Shown here one piece after another: positions 25,579 to 35,700 of a stretch of DNA of 64,000 nucleotides. This stretch comes from an uncultured Bacteroidales bacterium (GTDB taxonomy: Bacteria; Bacteroidota; Bacteroidia; Bacteroidales; UBA932): assembly GCA_944323785.1 (NCBI GenBank), contig CALUTU010000012.1:1-64000 (forward strand). The letters are read 5' to 3'. Position numbers and translations under genes: made by a program. The notes under the pieces were generated by a model. That model did not search any database. It was not told the origin of the DNA and worked only from the letters and a program-made list of their open reading frames with translations. Position 1 is the first letter of the stretch. Each line of letters begins with the position of its first letter.

Positions 25579-26916
25579 ATGGGAAATAATAAAAGACTGT
25601 TCATAGAGACTTACGGCTGTCAGATGAATGTCTACGACAGCGAAGTGGTGCTTTCCATTCTGGGGGCACACGGATACTCCCCCTGCGGAAGTCTGGAAGA
25701 GGCGGACCTGATTCTGGTCAACACATGCTCGATAAGGGACAATGCGGAGCAGAGGGTATGGGGCCGGCTCGACCGGTTCCTCCAGGAGAAGAAAAAGAGG
25801 ATTGTAAGGATCGGAGTCCTTGGCTGCATGGCGGAGAGGCTGAAACAGGAGCTGCTGACACACCCTGCCGTGGACATCGTGGCCGGTCCGGATACATACC
25901 GGGAACTGCCGGCTATGCTGCACAGGCTGGAAGAGAGCGGAGACAAGCAGATAGACACAGCACTGTCCATGAAAGAGACCTACGCCGACATCGAGCCGGT
26001 GCGCACCGACAGGAACGGAGTCACCTCCTTCATCTCCATCATGAGGGGCTGCAACAATATGTGTACCTACTGTATCGTGCCTTACGTGCGCGGTGCCGAG
26101 CGCAGCCGCGATCCACAATCGATAGTGCGCGAGGCCGGGAACCTGTACAAAGCCGGCTACAAGGAAGTCAACCTGCTCGGGCAGAATGTGGACTCCTACC
26201 TCTGGAAGAATCCGGAGAATCCCACCGAGACCGTCACTTTCGCGCAGCTCATAGAGCTGGTGGCCCTCATCGCCCCTGATCTGAGAGTGCGTTTCTCCAC
26301 CTCGCATCCCAAGGACATGGGCAACGCCGTACTGTACTCCATGGCCATGTATCCCAACATCTGCACCCACATCCATCTTCCGGTCCAGTCCGGAAGCGAC
26401 CGTATGCTGGAGAAGATGAACCGCAAATATACCGTTGAAAGTTATCTGGAGAGAATCGCGAAGATTCATGAGATAGTCCCCGACGCGGCCATAACCACCG
26501 ACATCATCGCCGGCTTCTGTTCAGAAACCGAGGAGGACCATCAGGCCACCCTGGAGCTCATGCGCCGGGTCAGATACGACAGCGCGTTCATGTTCCAGTA
26601 CTCCCAGAGGCCGGGGACAAAGGCCGCAAGACATTTCCCCGATGATGTGCCGACGGAGGTCAAGACGCGCCGTCTCAACGAGATCATAGAGCTGCAGAGT
26701 GCCATCTCCCTGGAACGCAACCGGGAGTGCATAGGCAGCACATACGAGGTCCTGATAGAAGGTGCCTCCAAACGGGACAGCGGCTCGCTCTTCGGACGCA
26801 CCTCCTCCAACAAGGTGTGCGTGTTCCCGGCTCTCGGACACAAGCCGGGAGAATACGTCCGCGTAGCAGTAGAGAGCTGCACGTCAGCCACCCTGCTGGG
26901 CAATATAGTTGAATAA
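25579..26916 (+). CDS. miaB: tRNA-2-methylthio-N6-dimethylallyladenosine synthase MiaB
   Basis: 445 residues. Radical-SAM methylthiotransferase that modifies A37 of tRNAs reading U-starting codons. N-terminal UPF0004 domain with the auxiliary-cluster cysteines Cys14 (ETYGCQMN), Cys50 and Cys83; radical-SAM cysteines Cys158, Cys162, Cys165 in RGCNNMCTYC; and a C-terminal TRAM domain. The sequence fits MiaB better than RimO or MtaB (ETYGCQMNVYDSE). OsmC follows after 23 bases. Confidence 0.94.
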   Translation: MGNNKRLFIETYGCQMNVYDSEVVLSILGAHGYSPCGSLEEADLILVNTCSIRDNAEQRVWGRLDRFLQEKKKRIVRIGVLGCMAERLKQELLTHPAVDIVAGPDTYRELPAMLHRLEESGDKQIDTALSMKETYADIEPVRTDRNGVTSFISIMRGCNNMCTYCIVPYVRGAERSRDPQSIVREAGNLYKAGYKEVNLLGQNVDSYLWKNPENPTETVTFAQLIELVALIAPDLRVRFSTSHPKDMGNAVLYSMAMYPNICTHIHLPVQSGSDRMLEKMNRKYTVESYLERIAKIHEIVPDAAITTDIIAGFCSETEEDHQATLELMRRVRYDSAFMFQYSQRPGTKAARHFPDDVPTEVKTRRLNEIIELQSAISLERNRECIGSTYEVLIEGASKRDSGSLFGRTSSNKVCVFPALGHKPGEYVRVAVESCTSATLLGNIVE

Positions 26917-26939
26917 CAACTTTTTTAAACAGATAAGTT

Positions 26940-27353
26940 ATGACAAAGATGAGAACCACTTATCTCGGCAATCTGCGTACCGAGATCCTGCACGAGCAGT
27001 CAGGCAACAAGATTATCACCGACGCACCCCTGGACAACCACGGGAAAGGCGAGTATTTCTCCCCCACCGACATATTCGCTTCCTCTCTGGCTTCCTGCAT
27101 GTTGACCATCATGGGCATCTCGGCCCAGTCCTACGGATTCAACATTGACGGAACGACAGTCGAGATAGAGAAGGAGATGGCCGCCAACCCGCGCCGCGTA
27201 GCCCGCATCGTCGTGGACATCACATTCCCCAAAGGACAGCGGTACGATGACAAGGCCAAGAGACTCATCGAGTCCGCAGCCCGCACCTGTCCCGTCTCCA
27301 ACAGCCTCCATCCCGACATCATCAAGGACATCCGCTACCACTACGACGACTAA
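26940..27353 (+). CDS. OsmC family protein
   Basis: 137 residues. OsmC/Ohr-type fold with the two conserved cysteines in SLASCMLTIMG (about 43-53) and RTCPVSNSLHPD (about 117-128). Such proteins reduce organic hydroperoxides or, in the YhfA-like branch, may bind thiols or acyl groups; this one is closer to the general OsmC group than to Ohr. An alternative ATG lies three codons in. Downstream of miaB, probably co-transcribed; convergent with the patatin gene. Confidence 0.85.
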   Translation: MTKMRTTYLGNLRTEILHEQSGNKIITDAPLDNHGKGEYFSPTDIFASSLASCMLTIMGISAQSYGFNIDGTTVEIEKEMAANPRRVARIVVDITFPKGQRYDDKAKRLIESAARTCPVSNSLHPDIIKDIRYHYDD

Positions 27354-27379
27354 AGTCCTGATCTGATATACAAGCCGGA

Positions 27380-28303
27380 TTATCCGATGGAGGCGGCATC
27401 AAGGGCTGCCTCCATCTTCTGCCGGCCCAGGGCGACTATCTCGTCATATTTGTAGAATTCCATGGTGCCGTAGGCGTTCTTGGCTATGCGCACCAGCACG
27501 TCCGGCGGATACAGCTGAAGAGTCAGGTCCGCATTTGTCTGTATCATCATGCTGGAGGACTGGTTCAGGATAGACACGATGCCCATATCACTGTCATCCT
27601 CCTCCTTTTCTTCGTCCTTACCGGCCTTCAGTTCCCTGTCCACCTCCTCTTTCCGGACCTTGTCCATGACCGTATCCACTATCTGCTCCAGCTTCTGACG
27701 CATACGGCCTTTCCTGCGCTCCGGCTCCTCGTCCTCCTCCTTTTCCTCAAAAGGTCCGTTCAAATCGACGGCGACCAGAATATCCCCGGGAGTTCTCGGC
27801 ACTCTATTGACCGGCACCGGATTGACCACGCCTCCGTCTATCAGGATCATGTCCCCTATCCTGTTCGGTGTGAACACTGACGGCAGGGATATGGAGGAAC
27901 GGATGGCATCGTAAAGACTGCCGCTGTCAAAGACTACCTCCCTGCGGTGCAGGATATCCGTCGCAACCGCCGTAAACCTTATCGGCAGCTCCTCTATCTT
28001 CCGGTCAGGTATGATGGACTTAAGCTCGTCTATCACACGCTCACCCTTGACGAATCCTCCGTTGCCTATGGTAAAGTCCATCAGATTGAAGACCTTCATC
28101 CTGTCAACTGTCTTCATCCATTCCTTGAAGGCATCCAGGCCTCCGGCCGCATAGACACCGCCCACCAAAGCACCCATAGATGCTCCGGAGACGGAGGTTA
28201 TCTCAAACCCCCGTTCCTCCAGAACCTCTATCGCACCTATATGGGCCAGGCCTCTCGACCCGCCGCTGGCAAGCACCAGGGCGACTTTCCCGGCTTTTTT
28301 CAT
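27380..28303 (-). CDS. Patatin-like phospholipase
   Basis: 307 residues, no signal peptide, so probably cytoplasmic or membrane-peripheral. The Ser-Asp dyad is present: oxyanion loop GGSRGLAHIGAIE (14-26), nucleophile Ser42 in GASMG, and Asp156 in LIDGG. Between about 190 and 255 there is an unusually charged Glu/Lys/Arg-rich insertion before the last helices. Family members hydrolyse phospholipid acyl chains. It is the last of four minus-strand genes with short gaps, the other three being exported proteins of unknown function. No nucleotide cyclase or other defence gene accompanies it, so a CBASS role is not supported. Confidence 0.9.
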   Translation of the reverse strand: MKKAGKVALVLASGGSRGLAHIGAIEVLEERGFEITSVSGASMGALVGGVYAAGGLDAFKEWMKTVDRMKVFNLMDFTIGNGGFVKGERVIDELKSIIPDRKIEELPIRFTAVATDILHRREVVFDSGSLYDAIRSSISLPSVFTPNRIGDMILIDGGVVNPVPVNRVPRTPGDILVAVDLNGPFEEKEEDEEPERRKGRMRQKLEQIVDTVMDKVRKEEVDRELKAGKDEEKEEDDSDMGIVSILNQSSSMMIQTNADLTLQLYPPDVLVRIAKNAYGTMEFYKYDEIVALGRQKMEAALDAASIG

Positions 28304-28308
28304 AAGTT

Positions 28309-29601
28309 TTACTTTATTTCACGGATAAGCATTCCCTCAGAGAAAGCCGCCTTTGAACCGCTGACAATCCTGAACTCCGTAGCCTGAAGAGTAGAGCCTG
28401 CAGCCTGTTCCTCTACGGCCATATAGCGGTTGTCCCATATCTTTCCCGGCACGGGGGCTATGACTCCCCGCCTGGTGTACTTGAACTTTCCGGTAGCCTC
28501 GTCGAATACCGGCATCAGGACCTCGTACTTGGATTTGGCGGTAACGCCTTCCTTCATACCGATCTGAGCGGTCAAAGGCTCCACGCTGTTCAGAGGCACC
28601 TTGACCTTGAACTGGTCGTATTTCTTCTGAAGCATAACTATATTCTTGTCAATGGCACGGGCCAATACCTTGCGGAAGACATCCACATCATTGTACAGAC
28701 CGCGAAGCACAGGCTTGTTGCTCTTTGCCTTATAGCTTCCGACATACTTCAGGTTGAAGGTAGTGCAGTCATTCTCGTATGCAGTCTTCTTGGCCGCCAG
28801 AGTCCCGTCCGCAGCGAACTGCGCCATGGAGAGAGAGTCTGAGAGCGGCTTATCGTAATAGTACTCCGTATAGAACTTGTCCGCTATTGCATCATTCCAC
28901 TCCAGCTGATACAGATGCGAGGTGATGTTCACCTGAAAACCGGCTATCATCAGCGAGATAGTGGCCCCCAGTGTCGCCAGCTGAGTGAAACTACCGCTGT
29001 CATCACTGTCATTGCCAGCTACCGCATCCGCCATCGCGCCCAAGAACAGCAGTATGCCCGCAGCGGTATTGGCATTGGCCTTATGGTCGATGTACTGAAT
29101 ATCGTTGACGACCACAAAGGAGTTGTCGATGAGCTCGTATCCCTTGTCCGCCAACGAACTTATACCCCTTACGCTCTGCTCGGCCATCGACACGTCGGCG
29201 GCAGTCGCATCATACATACCCCTGTTCAGAACCAGCCAGGGATCAAAGCCTCCGGTCTCCTTACTGCGAGAGAACCACTTGGAGACCATCCTCTTTGCCA
29301 CCTGATTACGCCTGAGGAAGCCGTCCACCAGTGACCTTACCTGATTTCTGTTCTTAATATTGGTGGTTATCACCTTTACACTCAAGTCATGGTCGTTGTA
29401 TTTGTCAGGGGTCTCGAGAGCCATAAAGGCATCCACGATCTCATCGTCCATATTCTGATTGGGGTGACTTACCAAAATAGAGTAAAGCGAGCTGCGCCTA
29501 TAGCTGAACACATCGTTTTCCTGTTCCTGCGCTGCCAGAGACACAGCAGGAGCGGTTATCAGCAACACCGATAACAGTATTATTGTATTTATTGTTCTCA
29601 T
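28309..29601 (-). CDS. Exported protein of unknown function
   Basis: 430 residues from the ATG at 29601; an earlier ATG at 29625 would overlap the upstream gene. A signal peptide ends near VSLAAQEQ. No family is recognised. The mature part has helical, polar sequence, one glycine/alanine-rich hydrophobic patch (about 188-208, TAAGILLFLGAMADAVAG) and a C-terminal part that appears beta-rich. It sits between a WG-repeat protein and the patatin gene (gaps 11 and 5 bases) and is certainly in the same transcription unit. An envelope role linked to its neighbours is an inference. Confidence 0.75.
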   Translation of the reverse strand: MRTINTIILLSVLLITAPAVSLAAQEQENDVFSYRRSSLYSILVSHPNQNMDDEIVDAFMALETPDKYNDHDLSVKVITTNIKNRNQVRSLVDGFLRRNQVAKRMVSKWFSRSKETGGFDPWLVLNRGMYDATAADVSMAEQSVRGISSLADKGYELIDNSFVVVNDIQYIDHKANANTAAGILLFLGAMADAVAGNDSDDSGSFTQLATLGATISLMIAGFQVNITSHLYQLEWNDAIADKFYTEYYYDKPLSDSLSMAQFAADGTLAAKKTAYENDCTTFNLKYVGSYKAKSNKPVLRGLYNDVDVFRKVLARAIDKNIVMLQKKYDQFKVKVPLNSVEPLTAQIGMKEGVTAKSKYEVLMPVFDEATGKFKYTRRGVIAPVPGKIWDNRYMAVEEQAAGSTLQATEFRIVSGSKAAFSEGMLIREIK

Positions 29602-29612
29602 AGTTCTGTTTT

Positions 29613-30566
29613 TTAATAGTCCCACATAGATTCACGCACCACGGAGCCGACGGGTATCTTTCCGTTGAATTTCACAAAGTCTATGACAACCTCGCCCTTT
29701 TCATTGAGCCAGGCCATCTCTCCCTTGCCGTTCATCACCCACCTGACAGCACCGCTTTCAGGACGCAGGAGCAGAGAGGTGGTCTCCGAACCGGGAGCAC
29801 CCTGCACGGACTTGTATATCACCGGTATCACCTCTTCGCCCAGGATATTCACATATCCGTACAGTCCGTCCCTCTTGACCCAGGCAAGACCGTCCCTGAA
29901 CTCTCCGACCATCTGATACGGCTTCTCCATATCGGTCCTCACGTTCCTGTCCTTGTCCACCAGAATCCACTGACCGTCATATACTATATAATTGCCGTCA
30001 TCATCCCTGGCCCAGAGATCCGACATCATAAACGACTCCGATACTCCGAGAAGATAATCCCGGCCTATCTCCTTCTTACCCCTCTTGTCCATGACGGGCA
30101 TGTATCTCTGCTTGCGCATTGTCTTTGTCTCAGCGCAGTTGACCCATGCGACCCCGTCGATAAAGGGCCCTACCATATCCACCCCCCTGTCACCAAAGAA
30201 CAGAGAGTCCGGTCTGGACAGATCTATAAAAGTCCACGTTCCATCCACCCACATCTTCTTTCCCTTGCCGCAGACATACGCAGCGACAAAGCCCTCATTG
30301 CACAAGTCAAGATATGACCACTTGGGTTCCAGCACCATCCTTCCGGAAGCGTCTACCAGACCGGCCAGTCCGGTTTTGTCATCATATACCACTCCGTACC
30401 CGTCGGCGAAACGGCTCACGGCGGCATATTTTGCATTGACCACCACCTCCCCGGACGGGCTCTTGTATCCCCACTTCCCGGAACGTTCATAGGGAATCAG
30501 GTTCTGCGCGCAAAGCGAAGCCGTCACGCACAGCAGCGAGATTACGGTAACGACTGATTTTTTCAT
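29613..30566 (-). CDS. WG-repeat protein, exported
   Basis: 317 residues with a signal peptide ending at LCAQ. At least three to four WG repeats are visible, of the type GKWGYKSPSGEVVVNAKYAAV, GLAGLVDASGRMVLEPKW, and GLYGYVNILGEEVIPVIY. These beta-rich repeats are common in Bacteroidetes secreted proteins and are thought to mediate binding; no enzyme domain is present. Second gene of the patatin unit. Confidence 0.85.
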   Translation of the reverse strand: MKKSVVTVISLLCVTASLCAQNLIPYERSGKWGYKSPSGEVVVNAKYAAVSRFADGYGVVYDDKTGLAGLVDASGRMVLEPKWSYLDLCNEGFVAAYVCGKGKKMWVDGTWTFIDLSRPDSLFFGDRGVDMVGPFIDGVAWVNCAETKTMRKQRYMPVMDKRGKKEIGRDYLLGVSESFMMSDLWARDDDGNYIVYDGQWILVDKDRNVRTDMEKPYQMVGEFRDGLAWVKRDGLYGYVNILGEEVIPVIYKSVQGAPGSETTSLLLRPESGAVRWVMNGKGEMAWLNEKGEVVIDFVKFNGKIPVGSVVRESMWDY

Positions 30567-30605
30567 TGTTTAAACAATATTTGGTTAATAAAGTGTGATT
30601 GACCG

Positions 30606-31106
30606 TTAGAATCCGTCAGACAGCGCCTTTATCACGCCCTGCTCCTCAAGCCTCTTCCTGAGCCTGTCCTTGGCCACTGACAGCACGTAGCCGATCTTGT
30701 ACTTATAGTTCCTGCTCTTGACCTTAAGCACCTGACGGCTTCCGGAAGCCATGGAATTGATATAGTTCTTATATTCGCCCTGAAAGAAATTGTCGAAGAA
30801 AACTGAATCCGAGGCAGTGACGGCGTCTGTTTTAAGCGGTGGCTGTGCGGATGCGCCTCCTCCTGCCGGCACTCCTTTAAAGATAACGGCATGCACTGCA
30901 TTTTTCTTCGGAATCTCCACCGGCATGTCTGGATTGCGGTAATAGCTCCACACCCTGACCGCATAGGTACCTTCGACCCCCACTCCGACACTTTCAATCT
31001 CATAGTTCCACTCCTGACCGGCCTTGCTCAGCTTAGACGCACTTCCGCACGATGCGAGCAACAGTGAAAATGCGCTGAAAATCAAAAAAAGGGATATTTT
31101 CCTCAT
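30606..31106 (-). CDS. Small lipoprotein of unknown function
   Basis: 166 residues. Lipobox LLAS-C with Cys20; the mature part begins GSASKLSKAGQ, and is mixed alpha/beta with a Gly/Ala-rich loop (GVPAGGGASAQPP). A recognisable pattern is EWNYEIESVGVGVEGTYAVRVWSYYRNP, which appears to be a beta-strand core, but no family is recognised. It is the first gene after a good promoter and starts the four-gene unit that ends with the patatin lipase. Confidence 0.75.
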   Translation of the reverse strand: MRKISLFLIFSAFSLLLASCGSASKLSKAGQEWNYEIESVGVGVEGTYAVRVWSYYRNPDMPVEIPKKNAVHAVIFKGVPAGGGASAQPPLKTDAVTASDSVFFDNFFQGEYKNYINSMASGSRQVLKVKSRNYKYKIGYVLSVAKDRLRKRLEEQGVIKALSDGF

Positions 31107-31126
31107 AGTTTTGCCTTATTTGCTTA

Positions 31127-31156
31127 CAAAGATATTTTGTTTTGCGGAGTTTTCAA
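31127..31156 (-). promoter_or_regulatory. Promoter of the lipoprotein-WG-unknown-patatin unit
   Basis: On the minus strand TTG (31156-31154), 19-base spacer, TATCTTTG (31134-31127), 20 bases before the first start codon. Full match to the Bacteroidetes consensus. Confidence 0.75.
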
Positions 31157-31166
31157 AATCGTTTTG

Positions 31167-31174
31167 TATCTTTG
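31167..31174 (+). promoter_or_regulatory. Putative -7 promoter box of the DUF308 gene
   Basis: TATCTTTG, 27 bases before the DUF308 start. A TTG at 31142-31144 could be the -33 box with a long 22-base spacer; it overlaps the divergent promoter at 31127-31156. Confidence 0.5.
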
Positions 31175-31201
31175 TAAATTAATTGAAATACCGTAGTAGA
31201 C

Positions 31202-31768
31202 ATGAACGGAGAGAAGCAGACAAATGTCTTTTTTGACAGATCTTACGGATACGCCAGGGCCATCGTAGCCCTGATAGGAGGCCTGGTACTGGTTATTTGG
31301 CCCGAGCAGGTCAAGAACTACTGCATGTACATTCTGGGTGCGCTGATCCTGCTTATCGGGATTGTGAACATCATACTGTACTATACCGGAAAGTGGAAAA
31401 AGGAGAAGATATCACTTCTGATGCTCAATTCCATAGTGGACATCGCCTTCGGACTGGTGCTGCTGATCTTCCCGTCGTTCTTCATCAACTTCATCATGTT
31501 CGTATTCGGGCTGGTACTGCTGATCTTCGGTCTGGGGGACATCGTGAATCTGGTAAGAGCGAGCAGAGCAATACAGATACCGTGGACTGTCTTTCTGGGA
31601 CCGGCATTCACTGTCATCATAGGAGTGATCATGTTCTTCTTCCCGAATCAGGCAGGCAACTGGCTGTTCATACTGTTCGGTGCCGGACTGCTGCTTTACT
31701 CACTGTCGGAATTCGCATCGACTTACATCGTAAGAAAAAGAATGAAGGAAATCATAATAGAAGAATAG
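31202..31768 (+). CDS. DUF308 (HdeD-like) membrane protein
   Basis: 188 residues with six hydrophobic helices in three hairpin-like pairs, for example ALIGGLVLVIWP, YILGALILLIGIVNIILYY, and FVFGLVLLIFGLGDIV, the repeated short-helix pattern of DUF308. HdeD in E. coli helps acid tolerance, but that role is not established here. The stop codon directly abuts the 3' end of the convergent tRNA-Arg. Confidence 0.85.
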   Translation: MNGEKQTNVFFDRSYGYARAIVALIGGLVLVIWPEQVKNYCMYILGALILLIGIVNIILYYTGKWKKEKISLLMLNSIVDIAFGLVLLIFPSFFINFIMFVFGLVLLIFGLGDIVNLVRASRAIQIPWTVFLGPAFTVIIGVIMFFFPNQAGNWLFILFGAGLLLYSLSEFASTYIVRKRMKEIIIEE

Positions 31769-31840
31769 TACCTCCGTGGGGAATCGAACCCCAACCAAGA
31801 GAACCGGAATCTCTCATTCTATCCATTAAACTACGGAGGC
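31769..31840 (-). tRNA. tRNA-Arg (anticodon CCG)
   Basis: 72 nt on the minus strand: acceptor GCCTCCG/CGGAGGT with a first G-U pair, D-arm with TAATGGATA, anticodon stem AGAGA/TCTCT with loop TTCCGGT (anticodon CCG, codon CGG), T-stem TGGGG/CCCCA with loop TTCGATT. CCA not encoded. Confidence 0.93.
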
Positions 31841-31851
31841 GAAAAGGAATG

Positions 31852-31859
31852 CAAATGTA
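31852..31859 (-). promoter_or_regulatory. Putative -7 box of tRNA-Arg
   Basis: TACATTTG on the minus strand (plus CAAATGTA), 11 bases before the tRNA start. Matches TAnnTTTG; no -33 box at the usual distance. Confidence 0.5.
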
Positions 31860-31881
31860 CAAATAAAATTTGAAAAAGAAT

Positions 31882-32739
31882 ATGACTGCTTATGTTTTTC
31901 CCGGACAGGGAGCACAATTTACAGGGATGGGCAAGGATCTGTACGATGCAAGCCCCAGAGCCAAGGAGCTCATCGACAGCGCATGCGACATCCTCGGATT
32001 CGACATCCGCAGCATAATGTTCACCGGCTCGGCCGATGACCTCAAACAGACCAGAGTAACCCAGCCGGCAGTGTTCATCCACTCTGTCGCCGCTGCAGCC
32101 ACCATAGATAACTTCAGACCGGACATGACAGCCGGACACTCCCTCGGAGAGTTCTCGGCCCTGGTCGCCGCCGGAGCCATGTCCTTCGAGGACGGACTCC
32201 GCCTGGTGTATGCCAGGGCGATGGCCATGCAGAAAGCCTGCGAGGCCAGACCCTCGACCATGGCGGCCATCATCGGACTGCCCGATGACCTGGTGGAGAA
32301 AGTATGCGCCGAGACAGAAGGCATCGTCGTCCCGGCCAACTACAACTGCCCCGGCCAGCTCGTCATCTCGGGCGAGATCGAAGCCGTGGACAAGGCCTGC
32401 GAGACGCTGAAGGAGGCCGGTGCCAAAAGAGCTCTCAGGCTGGCCGTAGGAGGAGCGTTCCACTCACCGCTGATGGAGCCTGCCAGACTGGAGCTGGCCG
32501 AGGCCATAAGCAGGACGGAGATAAAGGCTCCCGTCTGCCCCGTATACCAGAACGTGGACGCACAGCCCTCCACAGACCCGGCAGAGATAAAGGACAAGCT
32601 GCTGCGCCAGCTCACCTCCCCCGTAAGATGGACCCAGACGGTGCTCAACATGCACCGCGACGGAGCGTCCGAGTTCGTGGAGCTCGGTCCCGGAGCCGTA
32701 CTGCAGGGGCTTATCAAAAAATGCCTTCCGAATAAATAA
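31882..32739 (+). CDS. fabD: Malonyl-CoA:ACP transacylase
   Basis: 285 residues from ATG 31882 (an in-frame TTG at 31870 is less likely). Transfers malonyl from CoA to ACP for fatty-acid synthesis. PGQGAQFTGMGKDLY at 7-21; nucleophile Ser87 in AGHSLGEFSALVAAG; catalytic His194 in GGAFHSPLM; and EFVELGPGAVLQGL near the end. It lies apart from the fab genes at 48211-51662. A 41-base AT-rich gap leads to the pyruvate oxidoreductase. Confidence 0.95.
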   Translation: MTAYVFPGQGAQFTGMGKDLYDASPRAKELIDSACDILGFDIRSIMFTGSADDLKQTRVTQPAVFIHSVAAAATIDNFRPDMTAGHSLGEFSALVAAGAMSFEDGLRLVYARAMAMQKACEARPSTMAAIIGLPDDLVEKVCAETEGIVVPANYNCPGQLVISGEIEAVDKACETLKEAGAKRALRLAVGGAFHSPLMEPARLELAEAISRTEIKAPVCPVYQNVDAQPSTDPAEIKDKLLRQLTSPVRWTQTVLNMHRDGASEFVELGPGAVLQGLIKKCLPNK

Positions 32740-32780
32740 AACTACAACAAATAACAATAACTACTAAAATCGTCCTAATA

Positions 32781-35700
32781 ATGGCAAAAGAGAAAACATT
32801 TATCACATGTGACGGCAACTACGCCGCCGCGCATGTAGCGTATATGTTCAGTGAACATGCCGCCATCTACCCTATCACACCTTCTTCGACCATGGCCGAA
32901 TACGTAGACGAATGGGCCGCCTTCGGTAAGAAGAATCTGTTCGGGGAGACAGTAAAAGTAACGGAAATGCAGAGTGAGGGAGGAGCGGCAGGTGCTGTTC
33001 ACGGCTCACTTCAGGCCGGAGCCCTGACCACCACATTCACTGCGTCACAGGGATTGCTGCTGATGATTCCCAATATGTACAAGATCGCCGGCGAGCTGCT
33101 GCCTACGGTATTCCACGTATCGGCCCGCGCCCTCGCCACCCAGGCCTTGTCCATCTTCGGAGACCATCAGGACGTGATGGCCTGCCGCCAGACCGGTTTC
33201 GCCATGCTGGCTTCATCCAGCGTACAGGAAGCCATGGACCTCGGAGCCGTGGCTCATCTCTCCACCATCAAGTCCAGCGTGCCCTTCATCCACTTCTTCG
33301 ACGGATTCCGCACATCACACGAGATCCAGAAGATAGAGGTGCTCGACCCCGATGCCCTCAAGAGCATGATCAGCGACAAGGCCCTGGAGGCATTCCGCAA
33401 GAGAGCCCTCAACCCCAACAAGCCGGTGACCAGAGGCACCGCCCAGAACCCCGACGTATATTTCCAGGCCCGCGAGGCAAGCAACACCTACTACGACGCC
33501 GTTCCCGACATCGTAGCCCGCTACATGGGCGAGATAGGCGAACTGACAGGACGCCATTACCTGCCGTTCGACTACTACGGTGATCCCAATGCCAAGGACA
33601 TCATCATCGCCATGGGCTCCGTATGCGAGACAGCCCGTGAGGTCGTTGACGCCCTCATGGAGAAAGGCGAGAAAGTCGGTATCATCACTGTCCGCCTCTA
33701 CAGGCCTTTCTCAGCCAAATATTTCCTCAGAGTCCTGCCCAAGAGCGTCAAGCGCATCGCAGTACTCGACCGCTGCAAGGAACCCGGCAGCGTAGGTGAG
33801 CCCCTTTACCTCGACGTCAAGTCCACACTTGCCGAGATGGGCGGTGACGCTCCCTACATCATCGGCGGACGCTACGGCCTGTCCTCCAAGGACACCAGCC
33901 CCGCCCAGATATTCGCCGTCTTCAAGAACCTCAAGCAGAAACAGCCCAAGGCCGACTTCACCATCGGCATCACCGATGACGTGACCTTCAAGTCCCTCCC
34001 TGTAGGCGAGGAAGTCTCCCTGGCCAAGAAAGGAACATACGAGTGCAAGTTCTACGGCCTCGGCTCTGACGGTACGGTGGGTGCCAACAAGAACACCATC
34101 AAGATCATCGGCGACCATACATCCAAATACTGCCAGGGCTACTTCGACTACGATTCCAAGAAGTCCGGCGGATACACTTGCTCTCACCTGCGTTTCGGAG
34201 ACAGCCCCATCACATCTCCCTACCTGGTGTCCACCCCCGACTTCGTGGCCTGCCACGTACCCTCATACCTTTATAAATACGATGTGCTCAAAGGCATCAA
34301 GAGAGGCGGTACATTCCTGCTCAACAGTCTCTGGTCGATGGAAGAGACTCTCAAGAGGATACCCGACCACGTAAAGCAGATCATCGCCGAGAAAGGTCTG
34401 AAAGTCTACATCATCAACGCCACCAAGATAGCCGAGGAGATCGGTCTGGGCAACCGCACCAACACCATCCTCCAGTCCGCATTCTTCAAGATCACCGGCA
34501 TCATCCCCTACGGGCAAGCCGTGGCCTTCATGAAGAAAGCCATCGACAAGAGCTACGGCAAGAAGGGCGAGAAAGTGGTCAGCATGAACTACGCCGCAGT
34601 GGACCGCGGAGCCGAGTACGAGGAACTCACCGTTCCCGCTGAGTGGAGCAACGTAGTGGCCCGCTTCCGTCCGGCCAACTTCGACCGCCTCGCACCCGAG
34701 TGGGTACGCAGCGTGGCCGACGTGGTCAACGCCCAGAACGGATACGAGATTCCCGTCAGCGCCTTCACCGGCGAACATGCCGACGGCACCATACCCGCAG
34801 GTACGGCTGCATTTGAGAAACGCGGTATCGCAGTCAATGTTCCCGAGTGGAATCCCGAGAAATGTATCCAGTGCAACCAGTGCGCATATGTCTGCCCTCA
34901 CGCAGCCATCCGTCCTTTCCTCTCCACCGAGGAGGAGCTGGCAAAGGCTCCCGAGGGAGTCAGGAGCGCGGAAGGCAAGGCAGCCTTCAAGGCTTACCGC
35001 TTCACCATGCAGGTATCCCCTCTGGACTGCACCGGCTGCGGCAACTGCGTAGACGTATGCCCCGCCAAGGAGAAAGCCCTCGAGATGAAACCTCTCGACA
35101 CCCAGATGAACCAGCAGGCAGTATTCGACTACATGCATGCCAACGTGGGCTACAAGGACACTGTCGCTCCCAAGACACAGAACTTCAAGAACTCCCAGTT
35201 CTCACAGCCTCTGTTCGAGTTCTCGGGCGCATGTGCCGGCTGCGGTGAGACACCTTACATCAAGGCCATCACACAGCTCTTCGGTGACCGCATGATGGTG
35301 GCCAACGCTACCGGATGCTCGTCCATCTACAGCGCGTCATTCCCGTCCTCACCTTACTGCACCGACAAGAACGGACGCGGACCCGCATGGGACAACTCCC
35401 TGTTCGAGGACAATGCCGAATTCGGTCTCGGTATGCGACTCGGCACGGAGAGAGTACGCAACACCGTAGCTGAACTGATGAAGCAGGGACTGGAGTGCAA
35501 CAAGTGCTCCGCAGACATCAAGGCCCTCTTCGAGCAGTGGCTTGCCGACAGGGGCAACGCCGCAGCCACACGCGAGATCTGCGACAAGCTCGTCCCGATG
35601 CTCGAGGAAAGCGACTGCGAGGCCTGCAGGAAACTGTACGGCTACCGCGACTGGATCCCCGCACGCAGCCAGTGGATCTTCGGCGGTGACGGCTGGGCAT

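Noticed and set aside
27380..28303. Patatin gene as the effector of a CBASS or similar defence system
   Set aside because: No cyclic-nucleotide synthase, HORMA, TRIP13 or other defence gene is nearby; the neighbours are exported proteins.
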